64,000 nt of DNA from Pseudomonas fortuita (GCF_026898135.2 NZ_CP114035.2:3947501-4011500); one strand, 5' to 3'; numbered from the stretch's first letter, positions 1 through 8,605 are shown. Translations and numbers: made by a program. The notes: generated from the sequence alone by a model not told the origin.

Positions 1-252
1 CAGGCACAGCGCGCCGCGGAACACGGCGGCGATCGCGCCAGGCTCGGGCGCGCATTCCTCCATGCCCTGGCGCAGGTCGTGATAGGCCTCGGTGTTGGCC
101 CTGAGCTTGTTCTTGCCCACGGCTCCCAAGCTCGGCAGCAGCGGCAGACCGAACACCTGGTGGCGGACTGCAATGCACAGCCCCCAGCAATCGAAGGCAA
201 TAGGCCCCCGTGCACCCTCGCGATAAGGGGCGCGCATGAATTTGTCGATCAT
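1..252 (-). CDS. Phage tail assembly protein, NlpC/P60 peptidase family (partial)
   Basis: The reading frame opens with an ATG at 252 and runs off the left window edge. Residues 20-25 read FDCWGL, the catalytic cysteine motif of NlpC/P60 (C40) peptidases; Cys22 would be the nucleophile. In lambda-like siphoviruses such a protein (gpK-like) sits after the minor tail proteins and is thought to process peptidoglycan or tail-tip components. It starts 2 bases beyond the stop of the DUF1833 gene, fitting the tail-tip order. Only about 84 residues are visible. Confidence 0.8.
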   Translation of the reverse strand, partial: MIDKFMRAPYREGARGPIAFDCWGLCIAVRHQVFGLPLLPSLGAVGKNKLRANTEAYHDLRQGMEECAPEPGAIAAVFRGALCL

Positions 253-254
253 GG

Positions 255-734
255 TTAGAGGTACGTCAGGCCAGGTGCCAAGGATGGGGTCAGGACGGTG
301 CGCAGACCGTTGGTGTTGAGCAGGTCGAAGAAGCCGGCGGTGAGCTTGGCCACGTCGTCCTCATACTCCCGGCTGAGCAGCGTCATGCGGTACCGCTCCT
401 GCGGAAAAGACAGGTCTTCCGCCAGGTAGCGCCGGAAGGTGATGATGAAGCGCTTGTCGGCAGCCTTGGCCGCCTCCACCACCTCCTGCACCTCGCCGGT
501 TACGTTGTCCAAGCCAAGCACCAGGTTCTGGAACGCGCTGTTGTCGTTCCTGGGCAGGGCCAAGTCCATGGCCATCGCTATGAAGGTCAGCGTGCGGCCG
601 TCCTCGGTGGTGCACACCCGGTCTTCCCAGCCCGAGCAGTAGAGGTGGGAGACAGTGCCACCCTCCTCCCGCGCCTCGATGGTGTCGACCAGCTCGCCTC
701 TGCCCGAGGCATAACACTCCTCGATCAGGCTCAT
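255..734 (-). CDS. Phage minor tail protein, DUF1833-like
   Basis: This 159-residue protein begins MSLIEECYASG and resembles the DUF1833 family of siphovirus tail proteins found just before the NlpC/P60 gene. Its ATG overlaps the stop of the preceding gene (ATGA), indicating translational coupling. It probably takes the role of a gpL-type minor tail protein at the tail tip. Family recognition is from memory of the N-terminal signature and from gene order. Confidence 0.7.
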   Translation of the reverse strand: MSLIEECYASGRGELVDTIEAREEGGTVSHLYCSGWEDRVCTTEDGRTLTFIAMAMDLALPRNDNSAFQNLVLGLDNVTGEVQEVVEAAKAADKRFIITFRRYLAEDLSFPQERYRMTLLSREYEDDVAKLTAGFFDLLNTNGLRTVLTPSLAPGLTYL

Positions 735-1183
735 GCTTCAGGCCACTCCCTGTTGATCGCCAAGTCGATGATGTCTTTGTTCAGCCAGAACTGCGGGAAC
801 TGCTCCCAACCCTCTGGAATAAGTTCTCGTTTCTTGAGCTCAGCTCCGATGGAGTAACGCCACCGCTTTATCTGCGTCAGTTCTACCCTGCCGTAGATCC
901 CAGTGAAGTGAATCGGATACTTCTTGAAACCAGCCGGTAACTGGAGCGGCATTTCCAGCCACTCCATTCCCTCATTCAGGGTTCTCGAATACCATGCCTC
1001 GAAAAAGCCGGCCTCAGCTTCACTGAAGTTGAAGTTCAGCGTCAGCGCTGAAGGCACGTAACTACTTATCTTTCGGTAGCGGCGTCTGCCAGTCACCATT
1101 GGGGTAGCTCGTATAGGGTCGACTGTCGTGTAGCCATACCCATCTTGCAGCGGAAGTGGCAATTCTGCCGGGTATTGAATCAT
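731..1183 (-). CDS. Phage tail-associated protein of unknown function
   Basis: The 150-residue product starts MIQYPAELP. An ATG two codons upstream exists, but GAGG lies 8 bases from the chosen start and only 1 base from the other. It is rich in aromatic residues and contains no motif I can name. Its place between tape measure and DUF1833 protein suggests a tail-tip component such as a gpM-like protein. It overlaps the next gene by 4 bases. Confidence 0.65.
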   Translation of the reverse strand: MIQYPAELPLPLQDGYGYTTVDPIRATPMVTGRRRYRKISSYVPSALTLNFNFSEAEAGFFEAWYSRTLNEGMEWLEMPLQLPAGFKKYPIHFTGIYGRVELTQIKRWRYSIGAELKKRELIPEGWEQFPQFWLNKDIIDLAINREWPEA

Positions 1184-1209
1184 TGCCATTCCTCAGCTGA
1201 GGTTTGCGT

Positions 1210-1356
1210 TTAGGTGAGAGGGCTGAGGCCCAGCGCTTCTTCAATGCGGGCAAGGCGCCGCTGCAGCAGAAGCTCTTTCTCGTCGGGCTGAGAGGGCTCA
1301 GGGTCGGGCACAGTGGCGCCCGGCCCGTTCTCGGCCTCTTCGGTTTCGGTAGTCAT
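1210..1356 (-). CDS. Small acidic/proline-rich phage protein
   Basis: A 48-residue frame runs from ATG at 1356 to TAA at 1210. The first half is acidic and rich in Pro and Glu; the second half (LLLQRRLARIEEALGL) should form an amphipathic helix. It fills the gap between the moron terminator and the next tail gene and is in the same direction. A weak GAGAGCAG precedes the start. Function unknown. Confidence 0.5.
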   Translation of the reverse strand: MTTETEEAENGPGATVPDPEPSQPDEKELLLQRRLARIEEALGLSPLT

Positions 1357-1410
1357 AAACTGCTCTCAGATTGGGCTTGGAGAGAATGTGGTATGAGCTG
1401 AACAGCGCCC

Positions 1411-1440
1411 ATAAAAAAGCCCCGCTTTAACGGGGCTTCT
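1411..1440 (-). terminator. Rho-independent terminator after the GvpU-like gene
   Basis: On the minus strand an 8-bp stem AAGCCCCG/CGGGGCTT with a 6-base loop is followed by a T-run. It lies directly after the stop at 1443. Confidence 0.8.
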
Positions 1441-1442
1441 GC

Positions 1443-1889
1443 TTACTCCTTGGCCATCAACTGTCCAAGGCTGTATCCGGTGATTTGGCTGATTCGCCCG
1501 CGCCACGCAGGACCATTATGCTTTGACGATGGGATCTGTCCGGACGGGCTCCAGAACTTCGCATCAAGCAGATGAATGAATGCCGTGTTATGCGCTGGGC
1601 TATCGGAGGGCTCGTAGTAAGAGCCTCCCATCTCACGGAAGAATTTCCGCGTGGCGTCTTTGCCTTCTTCTTTGACGCCTTTCACAATTTCCTCTGTGTA
1701 GGCGTCAAAGAACTTACTACCGGAAACAAGCATGCCGGAAATCAGGCCTCCACCAACCCAAAGGGTTATAGGGATAGTGAAATCCTGCGTGCGGTTGGCA
1801 TGAGTCACCAGGTGCTGCAGCAGCCAATCCCGGTCAATGTTGTCCGAAATTGGCTCTAGAGGGGCAAGCTTTGAAGATTCCTGTTCCAT
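1443..1889 (-). CDS. Probable moron, GvpU-like family protein
   Basis: The product has 148 residues. The segment around residues 38-60 (ITLWVGGGLISGMLVSG) resembles the beta-rich core of gas-vesicle accessory GvpU-type proteins, a family also found in bacteria and phages without gas vesicles. GAGG precedes the ATG by 7 bases. The gene stands alone between the tape measure and tail-tip genes and has its own terminator, the arrangement of a moron expressed from the lysogen. The biochemical role is unknown and the family assignment is tentative. Confidence 0.55.
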   Translation of the reverse strand: MEQESSKLAPLEPISDNIDRDWLLQHLVTHANRTQDFTIPITLWVGGGLISGMLVSGSKFFDAYTEEIVKGVKEEGKDATRKFFREMGGSYYEPSDSPAHNTAFIHLLDAKFWSPSGQIPSSKHNGPAWRGRISQITGYSLGQLMAKE

Positions 1890-1956
1890 GTGAAAACCTC
1901 AATGAAGGATTTTCCAGTCTAACCATCTGAAATGGCCATATGCCACTCAGAAATAA

Positions 1957-4887
1957 TCAGTATGGATTCCTCTTCCATCCATATGCTGCCTCGCCCGCAT
2001 CAACGACGGGGCCGTACCCAGCGGCAAACTCGTCAGCGATCTGCTCCTTGACGGCCTGCACGAGCACCCTCAGGCGCCCGTCCGGATCGGTCCTGGTCTC
2101 CACCTGACTCTGGCTGTAGTTTTCAATGGTGACCTGATGGATTACCTGGTTGGTCTGCGATCCGCCGCTCTGCGCCGAAGACTGCGTCGTAACAGCCGAA
2201 CCTCCGCCGCCAACCACCGATACCCGCTCATTCGAGTTGATCGCTTCGAGCAGAGCGCGGTTGCGCTTGGTCGCCGCCGCATTCACCACGAACTCGCCGT
2301 CGCTCAGCCTGGCCATGATGCTGTCGGAGGTGCCGGTACCGGCGCCGGACACGTAGCCGCCGGTGGCGAAGCCAGGAATCACGGCCAGGCTGGATGCCAG
2401 GGCCGTGGTCGAAGTCAGCGCCGCCGCCGCGGGCACGGAGTTGGCGCCCAGCGTTGCAAGGGATGCCATCGCCGCCGCCGGCGCCCAAGCCGTGGCCGTT
2501 GTCCCGGCCAGGATCATGCTCTGGCCAGCCGCCGCCGTACCCAAGGTGGCGTTTAGCGCCGCATTCAGCGCCATCTGCACACCCATCTTCACGAAACCCG
2601 CGAGGATGTCGCGCACGACGTTACCGGCGATGTCACCCAGGTTGCTGAACGACAACTGCCCATCCATGATCGCGTCGGTGATGTCGGTCGAGATGTTGTT
2701 GAACGCGCTGGAGAAGATGTACTCCGTCTGCCCGGCGATGTCGCGCGCCTGGTTGCCGAAGTTCTGAACCGCCGCCGTCCACCCGTTGATAGGGTTGAGC
2801 ATGGCCTGGTCCATCATCGCCCAGCCCTTCTGCAAGGCTTGAAGCCTGGCCGGGTTGGTATCTTCGAGGATCTTTATCTGCTCTTGGATGGCTGCACGCT
2901 GTGAGGCGTTCTCCGCCAACCTGAGGTTGTCCTGCAAGGCGATGATCTCATCGTTCATCTGCCGCTCGAGCTGAACTCGCTGGCGGTACCGGTCCGCCTG
3001 AAGATCTCCCATGCCAACAGAGTTGGCTTCAACCCTGTAGCCTTCCTCTTCAATGGCCAGCCGGCGGTTCACCTGCGCTCGATACTGCTCCGCAGCCGTG
3101 AGCCCTTGGGCACCCTTTAACGCCGCGGCATAATTGATCGAAGCCTGGGCCAGCGCCTTGCTGTACTCCTCCTGCGTGATCTTGCCCTTGGTGAGCGCCA
3201 GGTCGAGCTGGCCCTGCTCCTTGGTGAGGGCTCGGGCGGCCTGGGCTGCTGGGTCGTACTGGCCGTATAGGCGGGCGAAGGTGTTTTCGGCCTCGGCCAC
3301 GCCACGGTTGACGTTCTTCGGAGCGTTTTTCTTTGCCTCGCGGGCTTTGATGTCCGCTATTTCCTGCTCGATGTTCTTGCGGGCAGTGGCGTACTTTGTC
3401 TCTTGTTCGGAATTGAAGCCGCCGGCCGCCATCGCATCGGCGCGGGCCTTGTCGAGGTCCTCCAGCTGCTTCTGCAGCTTCTGGGTCTGGGTCTGCGCGG
3501 CAGTGAACGTCGAGTTGATCAGATCCACGCCTTTCTTGCCGGCGTCTTGAACAAATCTGTTGGTATTGCCTTCCCACGCCTTCCAGGCTTCGTCGGCAAT
3601 ACGGCCCTGCAGTTCAGTGGCTCGCTTTTCCAGCGCCTTGAGGCTGTCGGGGTTTACGCCCATAAGGCTGCTCGCGGCAGACCCGTACTTGCTTATGGAC
3701 TTGCGTGCCTCGGCGATCTGGTTATAGACATCGGCCAGTTCCTGTTCAGGAGTGGTCTTTCTCCCAACATCAAGCATCGCATCCCAGGCTTTCTTGGCGA
3801 AGCTGCCAAGGGATTGCCAGGCGGACTCCAGGGAGCCGAGATTGCTTTCCATCTCTGCCGATCTGGAGCTCAATGCTGTTGCATACAGATCCGTCGCCGC
3901 CCTTGCGGCATCGATGGTTTTCCCCTGCTTTTCCAGAGAGATGATGTTCGCGTACTGGCTGGCAGTGAGGAAGTTGAGCTCTGCGTCGAGCTTCTTCACT
4001 GCCTCAACTGGACCTTTAGCGATCTCGTTGAAGGACTGAACTACCTTGGTAACGTCTTCCCCCGTCTGCTTGGTCCAGGCCAGTGACGCTTTTGTGATCT
4101 GCGCATACATGGGGGTGAGAGCGTTGCCGGCCCCGGCAAGCTGCTCGAGAACCTTAGACGCTGCGCCAACAGTCGTGCCAGTGTTAGCCACCTGCTCGGC
4201 AAGGTTGGCAAGTTCGCTGTAGCTCGTACCTGCTGCGTTCCCATTCCTGGTAATCGCATCAGTCAGTCGATCCGACTCTTCGGATCCCTTGTAGTACGCC
4301 AGAGCCAGTGTGCCAGCTGCTGCGGCCGCCACTGTGAACGGATTCACCAGGCCAAGGACGTAACCACCAAGGGCCTTGGCCGCAGGTAGAGCGCCGCCGA
4401 ACATATCCTTGAGCTGACCGCCCTGCTGCAGGAACACCGTGAGCGGCGCTTGCCCGCCCTGAAGGCTAACCGCGATATCGGTAAATTGAGCAGGCACTCC
4501 ACGCAATGCTGCCTGGTAAGCCTTGGCCGACATTCCAGCCTTGTTCATGGTCGTGGTGGTTTCGCCGAGAGCTTCTCGCATCGTATTGATGCGCTGGGTG
4601 TACTCGACGAATGTGTCGCTCTCGACGACTCCAGCCTTCTTCAGCTTGGCCAGCTTTTCCTGCATGTCATCAAGACGGCCCAAGGCGGCAACCGTGGGGT
4701 TGATCTGACCCAGCAACTGGGCGAGCTCTTTGCGCTGATCATCAAGGCTACTGCTCACACCATCGGCAGATGAGGCCGCTGCATCGCCGGCCCTCTCCAT
4801 GCGCTCAAGGGATGATGTTAGGTCGTCCGCATTGCGCTTCGCGCCCCTCGAGTCGATCGTTACCGCCAGGCGGGATTCCTGGGTCAT
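1957..4887 (-). CDS. Phage tail length tape measure protein
   Basis: At 976 residues this is the longest phage gene, as expected for the protein whose length sets the tail length. The N-terminal third is helical with coiled-coil stretches, residues 170-200 are hydrophobic and Ala/Gly-rich, and the C-terminal part carries the SFSNLGDIAGNVVRDI and ATGGYVSGAGTG regions seen in lambda gpH-type tape measure proteins. GGAGAAAGGT precedes the ATG. It follows the tail chaperone pair, interrupted only by the immunity moron. Confidence 0.93.
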   Translation of the reverse strand: MTQESRLAVTIDSRGAKRNADDLTSSLERMERAGDAAASSADGVSSSLDDQRKELAQLLGQINPTVAALGRLDDMQEKLAKLKKAGVVESDTFVEYTQRINTMREALGETTTTMNKAGMSAKAYQAALRGVPAQFTDIAVSLQGGQAPLTVFLQQGGQLKDMFGGALPAAKALGGYVLGLVNPFTVAAAAAGTLALAYYKGSEESDRLTDAITRNGNAAGTSYSELANLAEQVANTGTTVGAASKVLEQLAGAGNALTPMYAQITKASLAWTKQTGEDVTKVVQSFNEIAKGPVEAVKKLDAELNFLTASQYANIISLEKQGKTIDAARAATDLYATALSSRSAEMESNLGSLESAWQSLGSFAKKAWDAMLDVGRKTTPEQELADVYNQIAEARKSISKYGSAASSLMGVNPDSLKALEKRATELQGRIADEAWKAWEGNTNRFVQDAGKKGVDLINSTFTAAQTQTQKLQKQLEDLDKARADAMAAGGFNSEQETKYATARKNIEQEIADIKAREAKKNAPKNVNRGVAEAENTFARLYGQYDPAAQAARALTKEQGQLDLALTKGKITQEEYSKALAQASINYAAALKGAQGLTAAEQYRAQVNRRLAIEEEGYRVEANSVGMGDLQADRYRQRVQLERQMNDEIIALQDNLRLAENASQRAAIQEQIKILEDTNPARLQALQKGWAMMDQAMLNPINGWTAAVQNFGNQARDIAGQTEYIFSSAFNNISTDITDAIMDGQLSFSNLGDIAGNVVRDILAGFVKMGVQMALNAALNATLGTAAAGQSMILAGTTATAWAPAAAMASLATLGANSVPAAAALTSTTALASSLAVIPGFATGGYVSGAGTGTSDSIMARLSDGEFVVNAAATKRNRALLEAINSNERVSVVGGGGSAVTTQSSAQSGGSQTNQVIHQVTIENYSQSQVETRTDPDGRLRVLVQAVKEQIADEFAAGYGPVVDAGEAAYGWKRNPY

Positions 4888-4901
4888 ACCTTTCTCCGGG
4901 C

Positions 4902-4927
4902 ATAAAAAAACCCGCCGAAGCGGGTCT
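4902..4927 (-). terminator. Terminator between immunity moron and tape measure gene
   Basis: A 6-bp stem ACCCGC-CGAA-GCGGGT is followed on the minus strand by seven T residues. It lies between the moron stop (4943) and the tape measure start (4887), so late transcription must read through it. Confidence 0.8.
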
Positions 4928-4942
4928 TGTATGTGTTTGGTG

Positions 4943-5362
4943 TTAGCTCACCACTAGGGAGCTGCCACAGTGCTTGCACTTGATGGCTTCCACCTTGATA
5001 TCTTCAGCGCAGAATGGGCAGGTTTTTGTGGCTGCGGCAGCCTGTTCCACTACCGGCGCCTCTTTGTTCGGAGCGGCCACTGCAGGTGCCGTTTCTGGCT
5101 TTTTGAAGGCCCATACCAGTGCGACTACCCAGCCAATCAGCGACCAGCCGAGGAACAGGTTAACGAGCGCAATTGAGGCGATATTGGTGTGCCCGCGCAA
5201 CTTAGCTTCGATCGTGGGAAGCATGTAAAGCAGCGGCACGCTGATCAGCCCAGAAAACACGACGAGCTTGCCAAAAGCATTCAGCTCATTAGCTGGTATG
5301 GTCCCCATGCCCAAGCTGTAAGCAGCCAGAAATGCCAAAACCACGAATCTCACTGCAAACAT
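4943..5362 (-). CDS. Superinfection immunity-type membrane protein with C-terminal zinc ribbon
   Basis: The 139-residue product has about three hydrophobic segments (residues 1-22, 30-52, 65-88). The third, LVNLFLGWSLIGWVVALVW, matches the superinfection immunity family related to T4 Imm. An Ala/Pro linker leads to a zinc ribbon, CPFCAEDI...CKHCG, near residues 112-132. It sits between tail chaperone and tape measure genes with its own terminator, so it is a probable moron. Members of this family are thought to block entry of DNA from related phages at the inner membrane; that role is inferred here. Confidence 0.75.
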   Translation of the reverse strand: MFAVRFVVLAFLAAYSLGMGTIPANELNAFGKLVVFSGLISVPLLYMLPTIEAKLRGHTNIASIALVNLFLGWSLIGWVVALVWAFKKPETAPAVAAPNKEAPVVEQAAAATKTCPFCAEDIKVEAIKCKHCGSSLVVS

Positions 5363-5441
5363 AAACTCATCCCTGTATGAACGTATGGCTGGATGCTAGC
5401 ACTTCATGGGTGCACGGACCAACGGATGGCCTGAGCAGCGG

Positions 5442-6274
5442 CTACTTCTTGGACCTGACTTTTTCACCCTCTTTTTGATTCTGCTCATCCCACCGCCGGC
5501 GGAACTCGTCGTCCAGGGCGAAGATGGCGGCGTCGAACTCTTCGCGGCATATCACAGAGGGGTAGCGGTCGAGGTATTCAGCAATGGCTGCCGGTGCGAT
5601 CGGGGCCGGAGCCCCCATCATTCCGACGTACTGCCTGGACCTTCCGATATGCCCGTAGGCCTCAAGGATCTCGGCGACCACGTCGTCGATCTCTGGGGGC
5701 TCCTGGGCCTTGAGGCCAAGGCGCTCATGCTTCCAGCGCTTCTTCTCGTTCTCCAGCCCGGCCCAGTCCCTACCCCAGCGATATGCCGCTACTGCTTTTC
5801 CGCAGTGGCCTTGGCCTGCTCCTCGATGCGCTTGGCAATGTCCAGGCCGGTGCGCAGGGCCAGGAAGTAGATGCTTGGCATCTGCTCGATCAGCGCCTTG
5901 CACAGCTGCGGGGTGTACTTGGCCGGCTCGCCCGGGCGCTCTTCGACGTCGATACCCTGCCAGTCCTTGATCAGGTGCTTGGTGGCGAGGTCGATGAACA
6001 GATCGTCGTCGGTTTCGAGCTCAACATCGGGGATGGAGTCGATGGTGAAGCCTGCCGTGCCCACGCCAGCTTGCTGATTCAGCGCGGCGAGGTGCCGGCG
6101 GATTACGGCTTGGTGCGACTTGTAGATTGGGTTGGCAATGGATGCGACCAGAATCGCCGCCGTGTCCGGGCCCTGATCGCACTTCACAGCCAGGCCACCC
6201 GGGCCGACCTTGAAGTGCACCCAGCGCTCGCCGTTGATATCCAGCTCTGGTTTTCTCGCAATGGTGATGCCCAT
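5442..6274 (-). CDS. Tail assembly chaperone GT-type fusion made by -1 frameshift
   Basis: The frame ending at 5442 has no plausible start of its own but lies in the -1 frame relative to the upstream chaperone and overlaps its end. The minus strand reads G GAA AAG at 5801-5795, immediately before CAG TAG. A slip of one base gives about 160 + 117 = 277 residues, joining ...ATAEK to AVAAYRWGRDWAG. This copies the lambda gpG/gpGT arrangement, in which the fusion recruits tail tube protein to the tape measure. The slip site is a non-ideal heptamer (A-site AAG to AAA is good; P-site GAA to GGA is poor). Confidence 0.75.
5789..6274 (-). CDS. Tail assembly chaperone (G-type, unshifted product)
   Basis: The 161-residue product begins MGITIARKPELDING and lies between tail tube and tape measure genes, the position of the tail assembly chaperone in siphoviruses. 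GAGGAATACC precedes the ATG. Its 3' end overlaps the -1 frame ORF described above. It should be made in excess over the fusion and be absent from the finished virion. Confidence 0.8.
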   Translation of the reverse strand: MGITIARKPELDINGERWVHFKVGPGGLAVKCDQGPDTAAILVASIANPIYKSHQAVIRRHLAALNQQAGVGTAGFTIDSIPDVELETDDDLFIDLATKHLIKDWQGIDVEERPGEPAKYTPQLCKALIEQMPSIYFLALRTGLDIAKRIEEQAKATAEKQ

Positions 6275-6331
6275 GGTATTCCTCTGCGGTAAAAGGCCCG
6301 ACGCACACCGCAGGGTGCGCCGGGCAAAGGG

Positions 6332-7501
6332 TTAAGCGGTGACGGTGACAGCGCTGGTGTCGGTCTTGGTGCCGTCTGCGACGCTGGTGGCCGTGATGGT
6401 GGCGGCGCCGACTGCCAGAGCGGTGACCAGGCCGGTCTCGCTCACGCTGGCAATGGTCGGGGCGGAGGTGGTCCAGGTGACTTGCTGGCTGGCACCGGCC
6501 GGGGTGACCACGACTTCAAGGTCACCGGTATCACCTACTTCCAGGCTCAGGGTGGCCGGAGTGACATCCACAGCAGCCACAACGATCGGCGCCGGCAGAC
6601 GGGTGATGGTCGGGGCCACGCGGCGGGCGGTGTAGTTCAGCTCCACCTGGATGATGTCGGTCGATCCGCCATCAGGCCAGTCTGCGGTGACTTCCATCTC
6701 GGGGATCAGGAACTTGTAGCCGCCGTCGGCGTTGCCGATGGTGAATTCCAGGCTGATCGCGTCATTACCCTTCTGGGCCTTCCACAGCTCGTAGGCCATC
6801 CTCGACCAGCTGATGGTGATCGCGCCGGACGGGGTGAAGGTGGTGGCAATGATGTTGCCCGGGTACGGGTTGCCGTTGCCGATACAGCGCTGGGTCTGCA
6901 CGTTGTTGTCGAACTGCAGGTTGAAGCTGTCGACGCAGGCGTTGCCCTCGCCAACCTGGACCCCGTTGATACGCAGGCCGCTGATGTCTTTGAAGCTGAA
7001 CCGCCGCTGGCTGGACTCGGGCTGGGCGTTGACGATGAACGACGTGTTGTCGCCCTTGTCATCCCAGGAGCGCGCCGCCATGGTCATGGTGACCGTGACT
7101 TCGTTGTCGCCTGGGAAATCGAAGTTCATGTTTGCGACTTGCACGCCACGAGCAATGGCCGAGACACCGATATCGGTCGCGTAGGATGCGATCGAGAAGG
7201 TGATGCGGTCGTCGCCCATGGTCAGGACGTTGCCGGCCCAGTCCTTGCCGAAGCAGGAGGCCATGAAATCGTCCAGTGCGCCAAAGCGCCATTTGGTTTC
7301 GATATCGCCGCCCACGTCCACGGTGGTTTGGGCAGTACCCTGAGACATGCGGGTGAAGCCGATTTCGTTGTTCTCTTCCGAGTTGAAGGTCGGCATCAGG
7401 CCATTGCTGATGCGGGTCAGCACCTTCCAGTCACCGGCCGGCGTTACGCCTGGCGTCACCTCTTTGATGGAGGCAAGCTGTACTTTTGCACCGCTCGACA
7501 T
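6332..7501 (-). CDS. Major tail tube protein with C-terminal Ig-like (BIG2) domain
   Basis: The first ~290 residues fit a siphovirus tail tube protein (Phage_tube_2 type). Residues ~305-389 form a separate beta-rich domain with the bacterial Ig-like group 2 pattern, including VDVTPATLSLEVGDTGDL, VTWTTSAPTIASVSETGLV and AVGAATITATS. Such add-on domains decorate the outside of the tail. AGGAGAAAC precedes the ATG. The gene follows the tail terminator and KilA-N genes and precedes the chaperone. Confidence 0.9.
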   Translation of the reverse strand: MSSGAKVQLASIKEVTPGVTPAGDWKVLTRISNGLMPTFNSEENNEIGFTRMSQGTAQTTVDVGGDIETKWRFGALDDFMASCFGKDWAGNVLTMGDDRITFSIASYATDIGVSAIARGVQVANMNFDFPGDNEVTVTMTMAARSWDDKGDNTSFIVNAQPESSQRRFSFKDISGLRINGVQVGEGNACVDSFNLQFDNNVQTQRCIGNGNPYPGNIIATTFTPSGAITISWSRMAYELWKAQKGNDAISLEFTIGNADGGYKFLIPEMEVTADWPDGGSTDIIQVELNYTARRVAPTITRLPAPIVVAAVDVTPATLSLEVGDTGDLEVVVTPAGASQQVTWTTSAPTIASVSETGLVTALAVGAATITATSVADGTKTDTSAVTVTA

Positions 7502-7526
7502 GGGGTGTTTCTCCTATGAGTAGGCG

Positions 7527-7550
7527 TAAAAAAACCGCCATGTGGCGGTG
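7527..7550 (-). terminator. Terminator downstream of the KilA-N gene
   Basis: A 7-bp stem ACCGCCA/TGGCGGT with a 2-base loop is followed on the minus strand by seven T residues. It separates the KilA-N gene from the tail tube gene. Confidence 0.75.
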
Positions 7551-7567
7551 CATTGGTCGGACTCTGA

Positions 7568-8071
7568 TCAGGCCGCGTCGAGCCCGAGTGTCATTTGCAA
7601 CTGGTCGCGCCAGTATTCGACCTGGTGTTCCAGGCCTGGCTTCTTGTTGCGCCAGCGGGCCAGCTCACGACCGCTCAGGCTTGCAACGGCCTTCGCGTCG
7701 TCCAGAGCACGGCAGGCGCGGTCAAATTGCTGCTTCTCGTTCAACTCGCCGCGCAGCAGGGCATCAATGTGTAGGTCGGCCCAGACGGCGAACTTCAGAT
7801 CCAGCCATCGAGCAAAGGCCACCCCCAGCTTCGGATGCAGCCAGGTGCCGCTCTGGTAGCGCCCGCGGCGAGTTTCTAAAAGTGACTCAGGATCACAATT
7901 AAGCGCTTCGGCTAAAACACCCATGTACTGCTTGGTTTCGTCCTGCTTCAGCCAATCGACCGGGCGTTTACCGAATCGCTTGGCTACATCAGTGGCATTG
8001 ATCCAGCCATCGCTATTGAAGCGAACAGCCTGGCCTTGGTAGTGAAACGGAATGACGTTGCTCTCGATCAT
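7568..8071 (-). CDS. KilA-N domain protein inserted in the structural operon
   Basis: The chosen start gives 167 residues beginning MIESNVIPF; GAGGTG lies 8 bases upstream, whereas the longer frame to 8137 lacks a good RBS. Residues ~15-100 match the KilA-N DNA-binding fold: WINATDVAKRFGKRPVDWL, then SGTWLHPKLGVAFARWLD. The C-terminal part is helical and charged. KilA-N proteins of phages act as regulators or antirepressors. The gene lies between tail terminator and tail tube genes and has its own terminator, so it looks like a moron. Confidence 0.85.
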   Translation of the reverse strand: MIESNVIPFHYQGQAVRFNSDGWINATDVAKRFGKRPVDWLKQDETKQYMGVLAEALNCDPESLLETRRGRYQSGTWLHPKLGVAFARWLDLKFAVWADLHIDALLRGELNEKQQFDRACRALDDAKAVASLSGRELARWRNKKPGLEHQVEYWRDQLQMTLGLDAA

Positions 8072-8197
8072 CTGTGACACCTCGTTCATCAGGCGAATAG
8101 AAACGCAGCCGGGGCGGACGGATGAACGAACATCCACCGTTCGGCTGTACGGGCCTAGGCTGCGTGTTTGGTTGCCTTGCGGCAGAAATTGGCGGGC

Positions 8198-8605
8198 TCA
8201 GTAGGCCCGGTATGGGAAGCTGACGTTGACCTGGTACCAGCCATGGCCGTCATCGCCGATCGTGCTGGCCGAGGCTGCGTAGCACTCAAACGGCCCAGTC
8301 GGGTCGCTGTAGAACTCGAAGTGCTGCACCAGCGTGTCGGCGGCCTTGGTAATGGCCAGCGTGCCCTTGTAGCTGGGCACGAACAGCTGAATCATGATGA
8401 TGCCGGTGCGGCGAACGCAGGGGCCGATCCCGGTCTCTGTGGCGCTGGATAGCCCGGGCACATCCGCGAGCCTGGCCCAGATTGGCTTACCGGCAGGATT
8501 GAAAGGCCCCTGTAGCGGGTTCGGATAATCGATAGCGTCTGCGGGAATGCCCGCCCACTGCGTCATGCGGCCAGTGACGATGGCCCGGATCTGTTCGAAG
8601 GTCAT
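8198..8605 (-). CDS. Phage tail terminator-like protein (DUF4128-like)
   Basis: This 135-residue protein starts MTFEQIRAIVTGRMTQW and has the size, position and general pattern of tail terminator (gpU-like) proteins of the DUF4128 type. It starts with a 4-base ATGA overlap with the upstream HK97 gp10-like gene. Tail terminators cap the tail tube and provide the joint to the head. Confidence 0.7.
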   Translation of the reverse strand: MTFEQIRAIVTGRMTQWAGIPADAIDYPNPLQGPFNPAGKPIWARLADVPGLSSATETGIGPCVRRTGIIMIQLFVPSYKGTLAITKAADTLVQHFEFYSDPTGPFECYAASASTIGDDGHGWYQVNVSFPYRAY

